Source: Azoarcus indigens (lineage in GTDB: Bacteria > Pseudomonadota > Gammaproteobacteria > Burkholderiales > Rhodocyclaceae). From it: 64,000 bases of DNA. Both the position numbers and the translations under genes were made by a program. Every line of letters starts with the position of its first letter. The first letter of the stretch is position 1. The stretch lies in NCBI RefSeq assembly GCF_004361735.1, contig NZ_SNVV01000021.1, forward strand, positions 1-64,000. Direction: 5' to 3'. Under the pieces are notes generated by a model that was not told the DNA's origin, ran no database searches, and saw nothing but the letters and a program-made list of their open reading frames with translations. Of this stretch, positions 15,675 to 28,357 are shown piece after piece.

Positions 15675-16868
15675 GTGAATCCGAATCTCGCCCGCCTCCA
15701 GACCTACCCGTTCGAGAAGCTGCGCGCCCTGTTCGCCGGCGTCCAGCCGGCCGCGGAGCTCAAGCCGATCCGCCTGTCCATCGGCGAGCCGCAGCACCCG
15801 ACGCCACCCTTCATCCTCCAGGCATTGAGCGACAACTTCGCCGGCATGGCGGCCTACCCCAGCACCCAGGGCTCGGAAGCGCTGCGCGGCGCCATCGCCG
15901 GCTGGCTGGAACGCCGCTATGCGCTGCCCAGGGTGGATGCCGCCACCCAGGTGCTGCCGGTGAATGGCTCCCGCGAGGCGCTGTTCGCCTTCGCCCAATG
16001 CGTGGTGGATGGCGGCAAGCCGGGGGCCAAGGTGGTCTGTCCCAACCCCTTCTACCAGATCTATGAAGGGGCCACGCTGCTGGCCGGCGCCGATCCGGTG
16101 TTCCTGAACAATCTGCCGGAGAACAACTTCGGCTCCGATTTCGACTCGCTGCCGGAAGCGGTGTGGCGCGACGTGCAGCTCGTCTTCGTCTGCTCGCCGG
16201 GCAATCCCACCGGCCGGGTGCTGTCGCTGGACGAATGGAAGCGCTTGTTCGAACTGTCGGACCGCTACGGCTTCGTCATCGCCGCCGACGAGTGCTATTC
16301 CGAGATCTACTTCGACGACGAGGCGCGGCCGGTCGGCGCGCTGGAAGCTGCGCACGCGCTGGACCGCGGCGACTTCCGCAACATCGTGGTGTTCTCCAGC
16401 CTGTCCAAGCGCTCCAATGTGCCAGGCATGCGCTCCGGTTTCGTTGCCGGCGACGCCGCCATCCTCAAGGACTTCCTGCTCTACCGCACCTACCACGGCT
16501 GTGCGATGAGCGCGACCATACAGGCCGCCTCGGTCGCTGCCTGGAACGACGAAGCGCACGTGGCCGAGAACCGCCGCCTCTACCGCGAGAAGTTCGCCGC
16601 CGTCACGCCCATTCTGTCGCCCTGGCTGGACACCCGCCTGCCCGACGCCGGCTTCTACCTCTGGGCACGCACGCCGCTGCCGGATACCGACTTCGCCCGC
16701 CGCCTGCAGGCTGAATATAATGTGACGGTTCTGCCGGGCAGCTTCCTCGCCCGCGAGGCCGACGGCGTCAATCCAGGCGCCGGCTTCGTGCGCATCGCCC
16801 TGGTCGCCGACACCGCGGAGTGCGTGGAGGCCGCCGGCCGCATCGCCGCATTCTGCCGGGCGCTCTGA
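15675..16868 (+). CDS. dapC: Succinyldiaminopimelate transaminase DapC
   Basis: The 397-residue class I/II aminotransferase uses PLP to convert N-succinyl-2-amino-6-oxopimelate to N-succinyl-diaminopimelate in lysine and peptidoglycan synthesis. CSPGNPTGRVL, ADECYSEIYFD and the PLP-lysine motif SSLSKRSNVPGMRSGF are visible. The start is GTG at 15675, with the conserved NPNLARLQTYPFEKLR N-terminus. The GGAGG at 15656-15660 is unusually far away. The assignment is supported by dapD 36 bases downstream and dapE nearby. Confidence 0.93.
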   Translation: MNPNLARLQTYPFEKLRALFAGVQPAAELKPIRLSIGEPQHPTPPFILQALSDNFAGMAAYPSTQGSEALRGAIAGWLERRYALPRVDAATQVLPVNGSREALFAFAQCVVDGGKPGAKVVCPNPFYQIYEGATLLAGADPVFLNNLPENNFGSDFDSLPEAVWRDVQLVFVCSPGNPTGRVLSLDEWKRLFELSDRYGFVIAADECYSEIYFDDEARPVGALEAAHALDRGDFRNIVVFSSLSKRSNVPGMRSGFVAGDAAILKDFLLYRTYHGCAMSATIQAASVAAWNDEAHVAENRRLYREKFAAVTPILSPWLDTRLPDAGFYLWARTPLPDTDFARRLQAEYNVTVLPGSFLAREADGVNPGAGFVRIALVADTAECVEAAGRIAAFCRAL

Positions 16869-16904
16869 CCGCCCGCCCCTGATACCAACCACGACGGAAA
16901 CCCC

Positions 16905-17729
16905 ATGTCTGCATCCCTGCAAAAGATCATCGACGACGCTTTCGAGAACCGCGCCAGCCTATCTCCCTCCGCCGCGCCTGCAGAAGTGCGCAACGCGGTG
17001 GCCGAGGTCATCGCCGGACTGGACGCCGGCAGCCTGCGGGTGGCCGAGAAGAAGGACGGCGCCTGGGTGGTCAACCAGTGGATCAAGAAGGCGGTACTGA
17101 TCTCCTTCCGCCTGCGCGACAACGAAGTGATGCCGGCTGGCAGCCTCAACTTCTTCGACAAGGTGCCGACCAAGTTCGGCGACTACACCCCGGAACAGTT
17201 CGCCGCCGGCGGTTTCCGCGTGGTGCCGCCTGCCGTCGCGCGCAAGGGCAGCTACATCGCCAAAAACGTGGTGCTGATGCCTTCCTACGTGAACATCGGC
17301 GCCTATGTGGATGAAGGCACCATGGTGGACACCTGGGCCACCGTCGGCTCCTGCGCCCAGATCGGCAAGAACGTGCACCTGTCCGGCGGCGTCGGCATCG
17401 GCGGCGTGCTGGAACCCATCCAGGCCGGCCCGGTGATCATCGAGGACAATGTCTTCGTCGGTGCCCGCTCCGAAGTGGTGGAAGGCGTGGTCATCGAAGA
17501 GAACGCGGTACTGTCCATGGGCGTGTACATCGGCCAGAGCACCAAGATCTACGACCGCGAGACCGGCGAGATCCACTACGGCCGCGTGCCGGCCGGCGCC
17601 GTCGTGGTGCCGGGTAGTCTGCCTTCCGCCGACGGCAAGTACAGCCTGTACTGCGCGGTCATCGTCAAGAAGGTGGACGCCCAGACCCGCGCCAAGACCG
17701 CGATCAACGACCTGCTGCGCGGCGCCTGA
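16905..17729 (+). CDS. dapD: Tetrahydrodipicolinate N-succinyltransferase DapD
   Basis: The 274-residue cytoplasmic enzyme transfers succinyl from succinyl-CoA to tetrahydrodipicolinate in the succinylase branch of diaminopimelate synthesis. The N-terminal helical domain is followed by a left-handed beta-helix of hexapeptide repeats (residues about 105-230, including [21 protein letters not shown] and [14 protein letters not shown]). These are family hallmarks. Length equals the E. coli enzyme. It directly follows dapC and is probably cotranscribed. Confidence 0.97.
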   Translation: MSASLQKIIDDAFENRASLSPSAAPAEVRNAVAEVIAGLDAGSLRVAEKKDGAWVVNQWIKKAVLISFRLRDNEVMPAGSLNFFDKVPTKFGDYTPEQFAAGGFRVVPPAVARKGSYIAKNVVLMPSYVNIGAYVDEGTMVDTWATVGSCAQIGKNVHLSGGVGIGGVLEPIQAGPVIIEDNVFVGARSEVVEGVVIEENAVLSMGVYIGQSTKIYDRETGEIHYGRVPAGAVVVPGSLPSADGKYSLYCAVIVKKVDAQTRAKTAINDLLRGA

Positions 17730-17793
17730 GCACCGTTCAGCACCGGCGGGGCCGCGGCCCTGCCCGCATCGTCAGACGGAGATTCCGAGACCG

Positions 17794-20135
<2,342 letters not shown>

Positions 20136-20152
20136 TCCCAGGGGAGTCCGCC

Positions 20153-21133
20153 ATGAGCCACGATCACGACCACGACGCCGAGCACTGCGAGCACTGCGGC
20201 GACGACGGCCACCATCATGACCACGAGCACGAGAGCGGCCCGCTTGCCGAACTCGTCACCGTCCGCGATTGGCTTCGCTACGCCGTCACCCGCTTCAACC
20301 GCGGTGGCCTGTTCTTCGGCCACGGCTGCGGCGACGCCTATGACGAAGCGGTGTGGCTGGTGCTGTCCACCCTCGCCCTGCCGCTGGACCGGCTGGAGCC
20401 CTTCCTCGACGCCTGCATCCCTTCGGATGAGCGCCCGGCGCTGTACGAGGCCATCAACCGCCGCACCGACGAGCGCGTTCCTACTGCCTACCTCACCCAC
20501 GAGGCCTGGCTGGGCGACTTCCGCTTCTATGTAGACGAGCGCGTCATCGTGCCCCGCTCCTTCTTCGCCGAGCTGCTGGAAGACGGTTTGTCACCGTGGA
20601 TCGAGGATCCGGAGGAAGTGGTTTCCGCGCTGGACATGTGCACCGGCTCCGGCTGCCTGGCGGTGCTGATGGCGCATGCCTATCCGAACGCCGACATCGT
20701 CGCCGCCGACCTGTCGGGCGATGCACTGGAAGTCGCCGAGCGCAACGTAGCCGACTATGCACTGGAAGACCGCATCGAGCTGGTGAAGAGCGACGTTTTC
20801 AGCGCCCTGCAAGGCCGCAGCTTCGACCTCATCCTCAGCAACCCGCCCTACGTCACCGCCGAGGCGATGGACGCCCTGCCGGCCGAGTACCTGCATGAGC
20901 CGCGCATGGCCCTCGCCTCCGGCGAAGATGGGCTGGACGTGGTCCGCGTCCTGCTTGCCCAGGCCGCCGACCACCTGAATCCCGGCGGCTTGCTGGCGGT
21001 GGAAGTCGGGCATAATCGCGCCATCGTCGAAAGCGCCTTCCCCGAGTTGTCTTTCACCTGGCTGCCGGCCCGCGGGGGCGATGACATGATCTTTATCTTG
21101 CGGCGCGAGGAGCTGCCCGGCGCGCAGGCATAG
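20153..21133 (+). CDS. prmB: Ribosomal protein L3 N5-glutamine methyltransferase PrmB, with His/Cys-rich N-terminus
   Basis: The 326-residue SAM-dependent methyltransferase modifies a glutamine of ribosomal protein L3. The core has LDMCTGSGCLAV (SAM site) and LSNPPYVTAEAMDALP with the NPPY catalytic motif, and FYVDERVIVPRS is typical of PrmB. The ATG at 20153 follows GGGGAG. The first 28 residues are remarkable: 10 His, 2 Cys and many Asp/Glu (for example HDHDHDAEH and GHHHDHEHE). This is a likely metal-binding extension absent from E. coli PrmB. It lies 17 bases after dapE. Confidence 0.92.
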   Translation: MSHDHDHDAEHCEHCGDDGHHHDHEHESGPLAELVTVRDWLRYAVTRFNRGGLFFGHGCGDAYDEAVWLVLSTLALPLDRLEPFLDACIPSDERPALYEAINRRTDERVPTAYLTHEAWLGDFRFYVDERVIVPRSFFAELLEDGLSPWIEDPEEVVSALDMCTGSGCLAVLMAHAYPNADIVAADLSGDALEVAERNVADYALEDRIELVKSDVFSALQGRSFDLILSNPPYVTAEAMDALPAEYLHEPRMALASGEDGLDVVRVLLAQAADHLNPGGLLAVEVGHNRAIVESAFPELSFTWLPARGGDDMIFILRREELPGAQA

Positions 21134-21157
21134 CCGACCCCGCCCAGGGAGAAACGA

Positions 21158-21616
21158 ATGGCAAGCGAACGTCCCATCCTGCTGGTGGAAGACAATCCAG
21201 ACGACGAGGCGCTGACGCTGCGCGCCTTCGGCAAGAACCGCATCGCCAACCCGGTGGTGGTGGCGCGCGACGGGGTGGAGGCGATCGATTACCTGTTCGG
21301 TACCGGCGAGCACGAAGGCCGCGACCTCACCGTTACGCCGGCGGTGGTATTGCTGGACCTCAAACTGCCCCGCATCGATGGCCTGGAAGTGCTGAGGCGC
21401 ATCCGCGCCGACGAACGCACTGCGCTGCTGCCGGTGGTGGTGCTCACCACCTCCCGCGAGCTGCAGGACATCCAGGAAGCCTACCGCCTGGGCGCCAACA
21501 GCTACATCCGCAAGCCGGTGGATTTCGAGCGCTTCATCCAGGCAGTCGGCCAGTTGGGCGTTTATTGGCTGTCGCTGAACGAGACGGTGGAAAGCGCGGC
21601 CAACACGCCTTATTGA
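21158..21616 (+). CDS. Single-domain response regulator (CheY-like, Rcp1 type)
   Basis: The 152-residue receiver domain has no output domain. Acidic pocket E11/D12 (LLVEDNPDDE), phosphoacceptor D67 (VVLLDLKLPRIDG), the conserved Thr (VVLTTS) and Lys (YIRKPVDF) are all present, so it should be phosphorylatable. The EDNPDDE start and the long insertion before D67 resemble Rcp1-like regulators partnered with phytochrome or hybrid kinases. No kinase gene is adjacent. GGGAG precedes the start. It ends at a strong terminator and may share the prmB transcript. Confidence 0.9.
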   Translation: MASERPILLVEDNPDDEALTLRAFGKNRIANPVVVARDGVEAIDYLFGTGEHEGRDLTVTPAVVLLDLKLPRIDGLEVLRRIRADERTALLPVVVLTTSRELQDIQEAYRLGANSYIRKPVDFERFIQAVGQLGVYWLSLNETVESAANTPY

Positions 21617-21669
21617 GCGGCCCCCGAGCCCCCTGGGTGGTGTGCCGGAAGTCTGCCCTCTGAACGCAA

Positions 21670-21700
21670 AAAAGCCGGCTGATGCCGGCTTTTCTTTTTT
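21670..21700 (+). terminator. Intrinsic terminator after the response regulator
   Basis: AAAAGCCGGC (21670-21679) pairs perfectly with GCCGGCTTTT (21684-21693) around a TGAT loop. CTTTTTT follows. The A run on the left could allow weaker function on the minus strand for the convergent peroxidase gene. Confidence 0.92.
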
Positions 21701-21736
21701 CCGCACGCTCAGGCTCTCGCCGGATCGACACAGCGC

Positions 21737-22222
<486 letters not shown>

Positions 22223-22258
22223 TTCGCGCTCCCGGGTCACCGGTTCAGGCGGGACAAC

Positions 22259-22453
22259 TCAGGCCAGTTCGTCCATCCAGGCCTGCTGGATGGCCTCGAG
22301 GATGCGCTCGCCGCAGCGCTTCGGATCGTCGTCGAACTCGGGCAAGGCCATCACCCAGTTCATCAGATCGACAAAATTGATCTTGCTGGGATCCGCGTCC
22401 GGATGGGCGTCGCTAAGCTGGATGGCGATTTCCTGTACGTCAGTCCACTTCAT
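22259..22453 (-). CDS. iscX: Fe-S cluster assembly adaptor IscX
   Basis: The 64-residue acidic protein [11 protein letters not shown]...FVDLMNWVMALPEFDDDP matches IscX (YfhJ), which binds IscS and iron and tunes the rate of cluster assembly. Length is standard. Its start codon overlaps the fdx stop (TGATG), so translation is coupled. It is the last core isc gene. Confidence 0.95.
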   Translation of the reverse strand: MKWTDVQEIAIQLSDAHPDADPSKINFVDLMNWVMALPEFDDDPKRCGERILEAIQQAWMDELA

Positions 22454-22794
22454 CAGTGCTTGCCCTCCCGGGCCATGTTGATGGTGTAGCGCGGAATTTC
22501 CACCACCAGCGGCGTCTCCCCCACCAGCGCCTGGCAGGAAAGGCGGGAGTTCGGCTCCAGGCCCCAGGCCTTGTCCAGCAGATCCTCTTCTTCCTCTTCC
22601 GCCGGATTCAGCGACTGGAAGCCTTCACGCACTACCACATGGCAGGTGGTGCAGGCACAGGATTGCTCGCACGCGTGCTCGATGTAGATGTCGTTCTGCA
22701 GCAGGGTGTTGCAGATGGACTCGCCCGGTTGGGCTTCGATCACCGCCCCGTCCGGACAGAGCTCGACATGGGGCAGCACAATGATCTGGGTCAT
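22453..22794 (-). CDS. fdx: Isc-type [2Fe-2S] ferredoxin
   Basis: The 113-residue ferredoxin supplies electrons for cluster assembly. Ligands C42, C48, C51 ([13 protein letters not shown]) and C87 (RLSCQAL) follow the adrenodoxin-like C-x5-C-x2-C pattern. It overlaps hscA by four bases (ATGA) and iscX by one, forming a translationally coupled chain. Confidence 0.97.
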   Translation of the reverse strand: MTQIIVLPHVELCPDGAVIEAQPGESICNTLLQNDIYIEHACEQSCACTTCHVVVREGFQSLNPAEEEEEDLLDKAWGLEPNSRLSCQALVGETPLVVEIPRYTINMAREGKH

Positions 22795-24659
22795 ACCTCT
22801 ATCTCATCCACTTTCTGGCCGGCCAGCGCGGCACGGATGCTGTTATCCATGCGGCGGGCGGCAAATTCATCGGTCGCGCGCGCCAGCGCGTCGATGCCGG
22901 TCTTGATGGCGCGGTGATCCTGGCCCCGTGCCAGCTCGCGCAGTCGGGCGATCGCGGCCTCGATCTCGGCGCGCTCCTGCTCGTTCAGCAACTGGCCATC
23001 CTTGGCCAGCGCCTGCTCGGTCGCCTCCACCACCCTGCCGGCCTCGACCTGCTGCTCACGCAGCGCGCGGGCCTGCATGTCGTCACCCGCGTGCTCCACG
23101 CCGGCTCGCAGCATGCCGGCGATTTCATCGTCGCTTAGGCCGTACGATGGCTTCACCAGCACGCTGGCCTCGACCCCGGAGGACATCTCCCGCGCAGACA
23201 CCGACAGCAGACCATCGGCATCCACCTGGAAGGTCACCCGGATACGGGCGGCGCCTGCCACCATGGGCGGGATGCCACGCAGCTCGAAGCGCGCCAGCGA
23301 GCGGCAGTCGGACACCAGTTCGCGCTCGCCCTGGACGACGTGGAAAGCCATCGCCGTCTGGCCGTCCTTGAAGGTCGTGAACTCCTGCGCGCGGGCAATC
23401 GGCAGCGTGGAGTTGCGCGGCACCACCCGCTCCACCAGCCCGCCCATGGTTTCCAGGCCGAGAGAGAGCGGAATCACGTCCAGCAGCAGCCAGTCGTCCT
23501 CGTCGGCACGGTTGCCGGCGAGCACATTGGCCTGCATGGCCGCCCCCAGGGCGACCACCTTGTCCGGGTCCAGGTTGGTCAGCGGTTCCTGGCGGAAATA
23601 CTCCGCCACCGCGCGCTGGATGTGGGGCATGCGGGTAGCACCGCCCACCATCACCACGCCCTTGATGTCCTCCACCGTCAGCCCGGCGTCGCGCAAGGCC
23701 TTGCGTACCGGCGCCAGCGTCTTCTGCACCAGGTGGCGGGTCATCTCGGCGAAATCGTCGCGGGTGATCACCAGGTCGATCTCCTCGCCGCTGGAGAGCT
23801 TGACCTTCACCGGCGCCTGCTCGCAGGAGGTAAGGAGTTCCTTGACCTCCCGCGCCTTCATCTGCAGGCGGCGGGCATCGGCGGCATCCGGCGGCGAGAT
23901 GCAGGCCTTGTCCAGCATCCAGCAGAACAGGCGGTGATCGAAGTCGTCGCCGCCCAGCGCCGCGTCGCCGTTGGTGGACAGCACCTCGAACACGCCGCGG
24001 GACAGCTTGAGGATGGAGAGGTCGAAGGTGCCGCCGCCGAGGTCATAGACCGCGTAGACACCCTCCGCCGCATTGTCCAGACCGTAAGCGACGGCCGCGG
24101 CGGTCGGCTCGTTGAGCAGGCGCAGCACGTTGATGCCGGCCAGCGTGGCGGCATCCTTGGTGGCCTGGCGCTGTGCGTCGTCGAAATAGGCCGGCACGGT
24201 GATCACCGCGCCGGTGAGCTCGCCGCCCAAGCTTGCTTCCGCGCGCAGGCGTAGCGGGCGCAGGATCTCGGCCGAGACTTCGACCGGCGTCTTGGGGCCT
24301 TGCACGGTACGCAGCCGCACCATGCCGGGGGCGTCCTCGAAGTCGTAGGGCACGGCCTCGATGTGGGCCACGTCCTTCAGCCCACGGCCCATGAAGCGCT
24401 TGACCGACACCACGGTATTGCGCGGGTCCAGCGCCTGCGCCTGCAGCGCGGCGCTACCCACGACGATGCCGCCGTCGGCGAGGTAGCGCACCGCGGAAGG
24501 CAGCATGGTGCGGCCGGACTCGTCCGCCAGGCAGACGGCGATGCCATTGCGCACGGTGGCGACGAGGGAGTTGGTCGTCCCGAGGTCTATGCCCACCGCG
24601 AGCCTGTGCTTGTGCGGCTCGGCGGACAACCCGGGTTCGGCGATTTGCAGCAGTGCCAT
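22791..24659 (-). CDS. hscA: Fe-S assembly Hsp70 chaperone HscA
   Basis: The 622-residue specialised Hsp70 binds the LPPVK motif of IscU and drives cluster transfer. The ATPase domain has [13 protein letters not shown], the phosphate loops [13 protein letters not shown] and [11 protein letters not shown], and the linker [17 protein letters not shown]. The substrate-binding domain follows. Stop and start overlap with fdx (ATGA), and the start overlaps the hscB stop (TGATG). Confidence 0.97.
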   Translation of the reverse strand: MALLQIAEPGLSAEPHKHRLAVGIDLGTTNSLVATVRNGIAVCLADESGRTMLPSAVRYLADGGIVVGSAALQAQALDPRNTVVSVKRFMGRGLKDVAHIEAVPYDFEDAPGMVRLRTVQGPKTPVEVSAEILRPLRLRAEASLGGELTGAVITVPAYFDDAQRQATKDAATLAGINVLRLLNEPTAAAVAYGLDNAAEGVYAVYDLGGGTFDLSILKLSRGVFEVLSTNGDAALGGDDFDHRLFCWMLDKACISPPDAADARRLQMKAREVKELLTSCEQAPVKVKLSSGEEIDLVITRDDFAEMTRHLVQKTLAPVRKALRDAGLTVEDIKGVVMVGGATRMPHIQRAVAEYFRQEPLTNLDPDKVVALGAAMQANVLAGNRADEDDWLLLDVIPLSLGLETMGGLVERVVPRNSTLPIARAQEFTTFKDGQTAMAFHVVQGERELVSDCRSLARFELRGIPPMVAGAARIRVTFQVDADGLLSVSAREMSSGVEASVLVKPSYGLSDDEIAGMLRAGVEHAGDDMQARALREQQVEAGRVVEATEQALAKDGQLLNEQERAEIEAAIARLRELARGQDHRAIKTGIDALARATDEFAARRMDNSIRAALAGQKVDEIEV

Positions 24660-25192
24660 CAGCTTTCCAGCGCCTCAAGGGCGTCGTCGATCTCGTGTTG
24701 CAGCTTCTCGATGAACATCAGCCGGCGCACGGTGTCCGCCGCGGCCGGATAGTCTCTGGCCTGGTCGAGCGTGGCTTCGAGTTCGGCCAGTACTTCACGA
24801 GCGTGTTGCTGCAGCCGGTGATGGAGTTGTTCGAGCTCTTCGACCTGCGCGGCGACCCGTGCCTCTTCCACCGCCTCCCGCCACTCCATCTGTTCCATGA
24901 GGAACTCGGGCGACATCGCGGTGTTGGTCTCCAGGCCGGTATCCACGCCCGCGAGTTCCAGCAGGTACTGGGCGCGAGACAGGGGCTTGCGCAGCGTGCG
25001 GAAGCCTTCGTTCACCCGGGTCGCCCACTGCATCGACCGGCGCTTGTCGGCATCCGGCAGATGGGCGTGGCGGTCGGGATGGACCTCGGCCTGCAGCTTG
25101 TGCCACACGGCCTCCAGCGCCGCTTCGTCGATGCGGTAGCGGCGCGGCAGGCCGAAGAGCGCGAAGTAATCCTGTTGCAGGTCTATGCTCAT
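24659..25192 (-). CDS. hscB: Fe-S assembly J-protein co-chaperone HscB
   Basis: The 177-residue J-domain protein has the HPD motif in [12 protein letters not shown] and the following helix [22 protein letters not shown]. It stimulates HscA and delivers IscU. The C-terminal three-helix domain binds IscU. I chose the ATG at 25192 ([15 protein letters not shown]) because it fits family N-termini; the open frame extends upstream into the iscA intergenic spacer. Overlaps hscA by one base. Confidence 0.95.
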   Translation of the reverse strand: MSIDLQQDYFALFGLPRRYRIDEAALEAVWHKLQAEVHPDRHAHLPDADKRRSMQWATRVNEGFRTLRKPLSRAQYLLELAGVDTGLETNTAMSPEFLMEQMEWREAVEEARVAAQVEELEQLHHRLQQHAREVLAELEATLDQARDYPAAADTVRRLMFIEKLQHEIDDALEALES

Positions 25193-25205
25193 GCGGCCTG
25201 CAACC

Positions 25206-25529
25206 TCATACGTTGAAGCTCTCGCCGCAGCCGCACTCGTCCTTGACATTGGGATTGTTGAACTTGAACCCTTCGTTCAGCCCTTCGCGGACGAAATCCA
25301 GCTCGGTGCCGTCGATGTAGGGAAGACTCTTAGGATCGACGATGACCTTGACGCCGTGGCTCTCAAAGACCATGTCCTCAGCCTGCTGCTCGTCGACGAA
25401 CTCCAGCTTGTAGGCCATGCCGGAACAACCCGAGGTCCGCACCCCGAGCCGGATTCCGACACCCTTGCCGCGCTTGGCGATGAAATTCGCCACATGCTTC
25501 GCCGCGCTCGGAGAGAGGGTAACGCTCAT
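25206..25529 (-). CDS. iscA: A-type Fe-S carrier IscA
   Basis: The 107-residue A-type carrier has the three ligand cysteines C35 (SGCSGMAY), C99 and C101 (ECGCGESF). It carries iron or a cluster to apoproteins. Located between iscU and hscB as in the canonical operon. Full length. Confidence 0.97.
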   Translation of the reverse strand: MSVTLSPSAAKHVANFIAKRGKGVGIRLGVRTSGCSGMAYKLEFVDEQQAEDMVFESHGVKVIVDPKSLPYIDGTELDFVREGLNEGFKFNNPNVKDECGCGESFNV

Positions 25530-25552
25530 CGTTCAGGCTCCCGCTTGCAAGT

Positions 25553-25936
25553 TCAGTTGCTGTGCTTCTTCTTGTAGTCCGCCACCGCGGCCTTGATCGC
25601 ATCCTCGGCGAGGATGGAGCAGTGGATCTTCACCGGCGGCAGCGCGAGTTCCTCGGCGATCTGGGTGTTCTTGATCTCCAGCGCCTGATCCAGCGTCTTG
25701 CCCTTGACCCATTCCGTCACCAGCGAGGAAGAGGCGATCGCCGAACCACAGCCATAGGTCTTGAACTTGGCGTCTTCGATGACGCCATCCTTGCCGACCT
25801 TGATCTGCAGCTTCATCACGTCGCCACAGGCCGGTGCTCCGACCATGCCAGTCGCCACGCTCTCGTCATCCTTGGCGAAGGAGCCCACGTTGCGGGGATT
25901 CTCGTAGTGGTCCAGGACCTTTTCGCTATATGCCAT
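25553..25936 (-). CDS. iscU: Fe-S cluster scaffold IscU
   Basis: The 127-residue scaffold has the ligands C37 (APACGDVM), D39, C63 (TYGCGSA), H105 and C106 (KIHCSI) and the HscA-recognition motif LPPVK at 99-103. Clusters are assembled here with sulfur from IscS. Full length and typical in every motif. It lies 27 bases after iscS. Confidence 0.98.
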   Translation of the reverse strand: MAYSEKVLDHYENPRNVGSFAKDDESVATGMVGAPACGDVMKLQIKVGKDGVIEDAKFKTYGCGSAIASSSLVTEWVKGKTLDQALEIKNTQIAEELALPPVKIHCSILAEDAIKAAVADYKKKHSN

Positions 25937-25963
25937 TTTCGTTCTCCTTGCTATCCGTTTCTG

Positions 25964-27175
25964 TCAGTGGGCGGCCCACTGCACCGTATCCAGATCCACG
26001 CCTTCCTTCACCATTTCCCACAGCGGTGAAAGCTCGCGCAGCTTGCCGATCTTCTTGTGCAGCAGATCCACGGTGAAGTCGATCTCTTCCTCGGTGGTGA
26101 AACGGCCCAGGGTGAAGCGGATGGAGCTGTGCGCCAGCTCGTCGTTGCGGCCCAGGGCGCGCAGCACGTAGGACGGCTCCAGGCTGGCCGAGGTGCAGGC
26201 GGAGCCGGAGGAGACGGCAATTTCCTTCACCGCCATGATCAGCGACTCGCCTTCCACGTAGGCGAAGGAAATGTTCAGGTTGTTGGCGACCCGATGCTCC
26301 ATGTTGCCGTTCACATAGACGGCTTCCATGTCCATCAGGCCCTTGTACAAGCGATCGCGCAGCGCGCGCAGGCGCGGGATCTCGGTCGCCATCTCCTCGC
26401 GGGCGAGGCGGAAGGACTCGCCCATGCCGACGATCTGGTGGGTGGGCAGCGTGCCGGAGCGCAGGCCGCGCTCATGGCCGCCGCCGTGCATCTGCGCTTC
26501 CAGGCGCACCCGCGGCTTGCGGCGCACGTACAGCGCACCGATGCCCTTGGGGCCGTAGGTCTTGTGCGCGCAGAAGCTCATCAGGTCGACCTTCAGCGTC
26601 TCCAGGTCGATCTCCACCTTGCCGGTGGCCTGGGCGGCGTCCACATGGAAGATCACGCCCTTCTCGCGGCAAAGCTCGCCGATCTGCGCGATGGGCTGGA
26701 TGACGCCGATCTCGCTGTTCACGAACATGATGGACACCAGCACGGTATCCGGCCGGATGGCCGCCTTCAGCACGTCCAGATCGACCAGGCCGTCTTCCTT
26801 CACCGCCAGGTAGGTGGCCTCGAAACCTTCGCGCTCCAACTCGCGGAAGGTGTCCAGTACCGCCTTGTGCTCGGTCTGGAGAGTGATGATGTGCTTGCCC
26901 TTGCTCTTGTAGAAGTGGGCCGCACCCTTGATCGCCAGGTTGTCGGACTCGGTGGCGCCAGAGGTCCAGATGATTTCCTTGGCGTCGCAATTGACCAGGC
27001 GAGCGACGTTCTCGCGCGCCTCCTCGACCGCCTTCTCCGCCTCCCAGCCATAGGAGTGGGAGCGGCTGGCCGGGTTGCCATAGTGGGACGTCAGCCACGG
27101 AATCATCTTTTCCGCCACTCGGGGGTCGACCGGCGTTGTCGCTGCGTTGTCGAGGTAGATGGGGAATTTCAACAT
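25964..27175 (-). CDS. iscS: Cysteine desulfurase IscS
   Basis: The 403-residue class V PLP enzyme mobilises sulfur from cysteine. The PLP lysine is in [12 protein letters not shown], and the mobile-loop active cysteine is in [19 protein letters not shown]. The C-terminus ([28 protein letters not shown]) matches group I IscS and the IscU-docking region. I chose the ATG at 27175 ([15 protein letters not shown]) over a GTG at 27190, giving almost exactly the E. coli length. It is the second of two desulfurase genes in the operon. Confidence 0.96.
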   Translation of the reverse strand: MLKFPIYLDNAATTPVDPRVAEKMIPWLTSHYGNPASRSHSYGWEAEKAVEEARENVARLVNCDAKEIIWTSGATESDNLAIKGAAHFYKSKGKHIITLQTEHKAVLDTFRELEREGFEATYLAVKEDGLVDLDVLKAAIRPDTVLVSIMFVNSEIGVIQPIAQIGELCREKGVIFHVDAAQATGKVEIDLETLKVDLMSFCAHKTYGPKGIGALYVRRKPRVRLEAQMHGGGHERGLRSGTLPTHQIVGMGESFRLAREEMATEIPRLRALRDRLYKGLMDMEAVYVNGNMEHRVANNLNISFAYVEGESLIMAVKEIAVSSGSACTSASLEPSYVLRALGRNDELAHSSIRFTLGRFTTEEEIDFTVDLLHKKIGKLRELSPLWEMVKEGVDLDTVQWAAH

Positions 27176-27198
27176 TGTTATCTGCTCCACTTGATCAT

Positions 27199-28347
27199 TT
27201 AGACCGCCAACGCGGTCAGACTTCTCAGTTCCCTGGTGAGACGGGCGAAGGCCTCGCCGAAGCGCGCCACCTCGTCTTCCGTGCTATCCCTGCCCAGACT
27301 CAGGCGCACCGCGCCCCGGGCCGTTTCCTCATCCACGCCCATCGCCAGCAAGGTATGCGAGGGCTCCGGACTCGCACTGGAGCAAGCCGAGCCGCTGGCG
27401 CAGGCAAAACCGGCACGGTCCAGCTTGGCCACCAGGGTCTCGCCGTCGATCCGCTCCATGGCGAAGAACACGGTGTTGGGCAGGCGGGCCGCCTGCGCCG
27501 AAAACACCCTCGCCCCGCAGGAGCCCAGCAACTCCACCAGGCGGTCACGCAACACGCTCAACCGTTTCGCCTCTTCACCCTGTCTTGCCGCCGCGCGCTC
27601 GCAGGCCACGCCGAAGCCAACGATGGCGGCCACGTTCTCGGTACCGGAGCGCAATCCGCGCTCCTGGCCCCCGCCGGCGATCAGCGGTGCCAGTTCCACC
27701 CGCTTGTCCACCACCAGGGCGCCTGCACCCAGCGGGCCACCGACCTTGTGCGACGAGATCGTCAGGCCATGCACGCCCAGGCGGCGGAAATCCACCTCGA
27801 CCTTGCCCAGTGCCTGCACCGCATCGGTGTGCAACCACACGCCCTTCGCCCTGGCCTGCTGGGCAAACTGCGCGACGTCCTGCAAGGCGCCGGTTTCATT
27901 GTTGGCCAACATCACCGACGCCAGCGCCGGCTTCTCCATCACGGCGGCTTCCCAGTCTGCGGAGGACACAACGCCTTGGGCATTCACCCCGATCTCGCGC
28001 AGTTGCCAGCCACTGCGGCTCAATTGCCTGGCCGGCTCGCGCACGCAGGGGTGCTCGATGGCGCTGATTGCAATCACCCCTGGCTTGCGGGCCGCTGCCG
28101 CACCTTTGATGAAGAGGTTGTTTGCCTCCGTGCCGCCGCTGGTGAATAGCACCTCGGTAGGATGGGCACCGACCGCTGCCGCCACCCGCGCCCGCGCCTC
28201 ATCGATGGCCGCCCTAGCCTGCCGCCCGTACTCGTGGCGGCTGGAAGGGTTGCCGAAACGCGCACCCAGCCAGGGCAACATCGCCTCGCGGACTACCGGA
28301 TCCAGCGGGGTGGTTGCATTCCAGTCGAAATAGACGGGAGCAAACAT
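27199..28347 (-). CDS. Second cysteine desulfurase of the isc operon (NifS/IscS-like)
   Basis: The 382-residue class V aminotransferase has [12 protein letters not shown] at the N-terminus, a PLP lysine in [14 protein letters not shown], and the active cysteine in [22 protein letters not shown]. It is shorter and clearly diverged from iscS next door and lacks the conserved IscS C-terminal tail, so it is closer to NifS-like enzymes. GAGG precedes the ATG at 28347. It lies between iscR (10 bases) and iscS (23 bases) and must be IscR-controlled with them. A paralogue at this place occurs in some betaproteobacteria; its separate role is unknown. Confidence 0.93.
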   Translation of the reverse strand: MFAPVYFDWNATTPLDPVVREAMLPWLGARFGNPSSRHEYGRQARAAIDEARARVAAAVGAHPTEVLFTSGGTEANNLFIKGAAAARKPGVIAISAIEHPCVREPARQLSRSGWQLREIGVNAQGVVSSADWEAAVMEKPALASVMLANNETGALQDVAQFAQQARAKGVWLHTDAVQALGKVEVDFRRLGVHGLTISSHKVGGPLGAGALVVDKRVELAPLIAGGGQERGLRSGTENVAAIVGFGVACERAAARQGEEAKRLSVLRDRLVELLGSCGARVFSAQAARLPNTVFFAMERIDGETLVAKLDRAGFACASGSACSSASPEPSHTLLAMGVDEETARGAVRLSLGRDSTEDEVARFGEAFARLTRELRSLTALAV

Positions 28348-28357
28348 GGAAGCCTCT

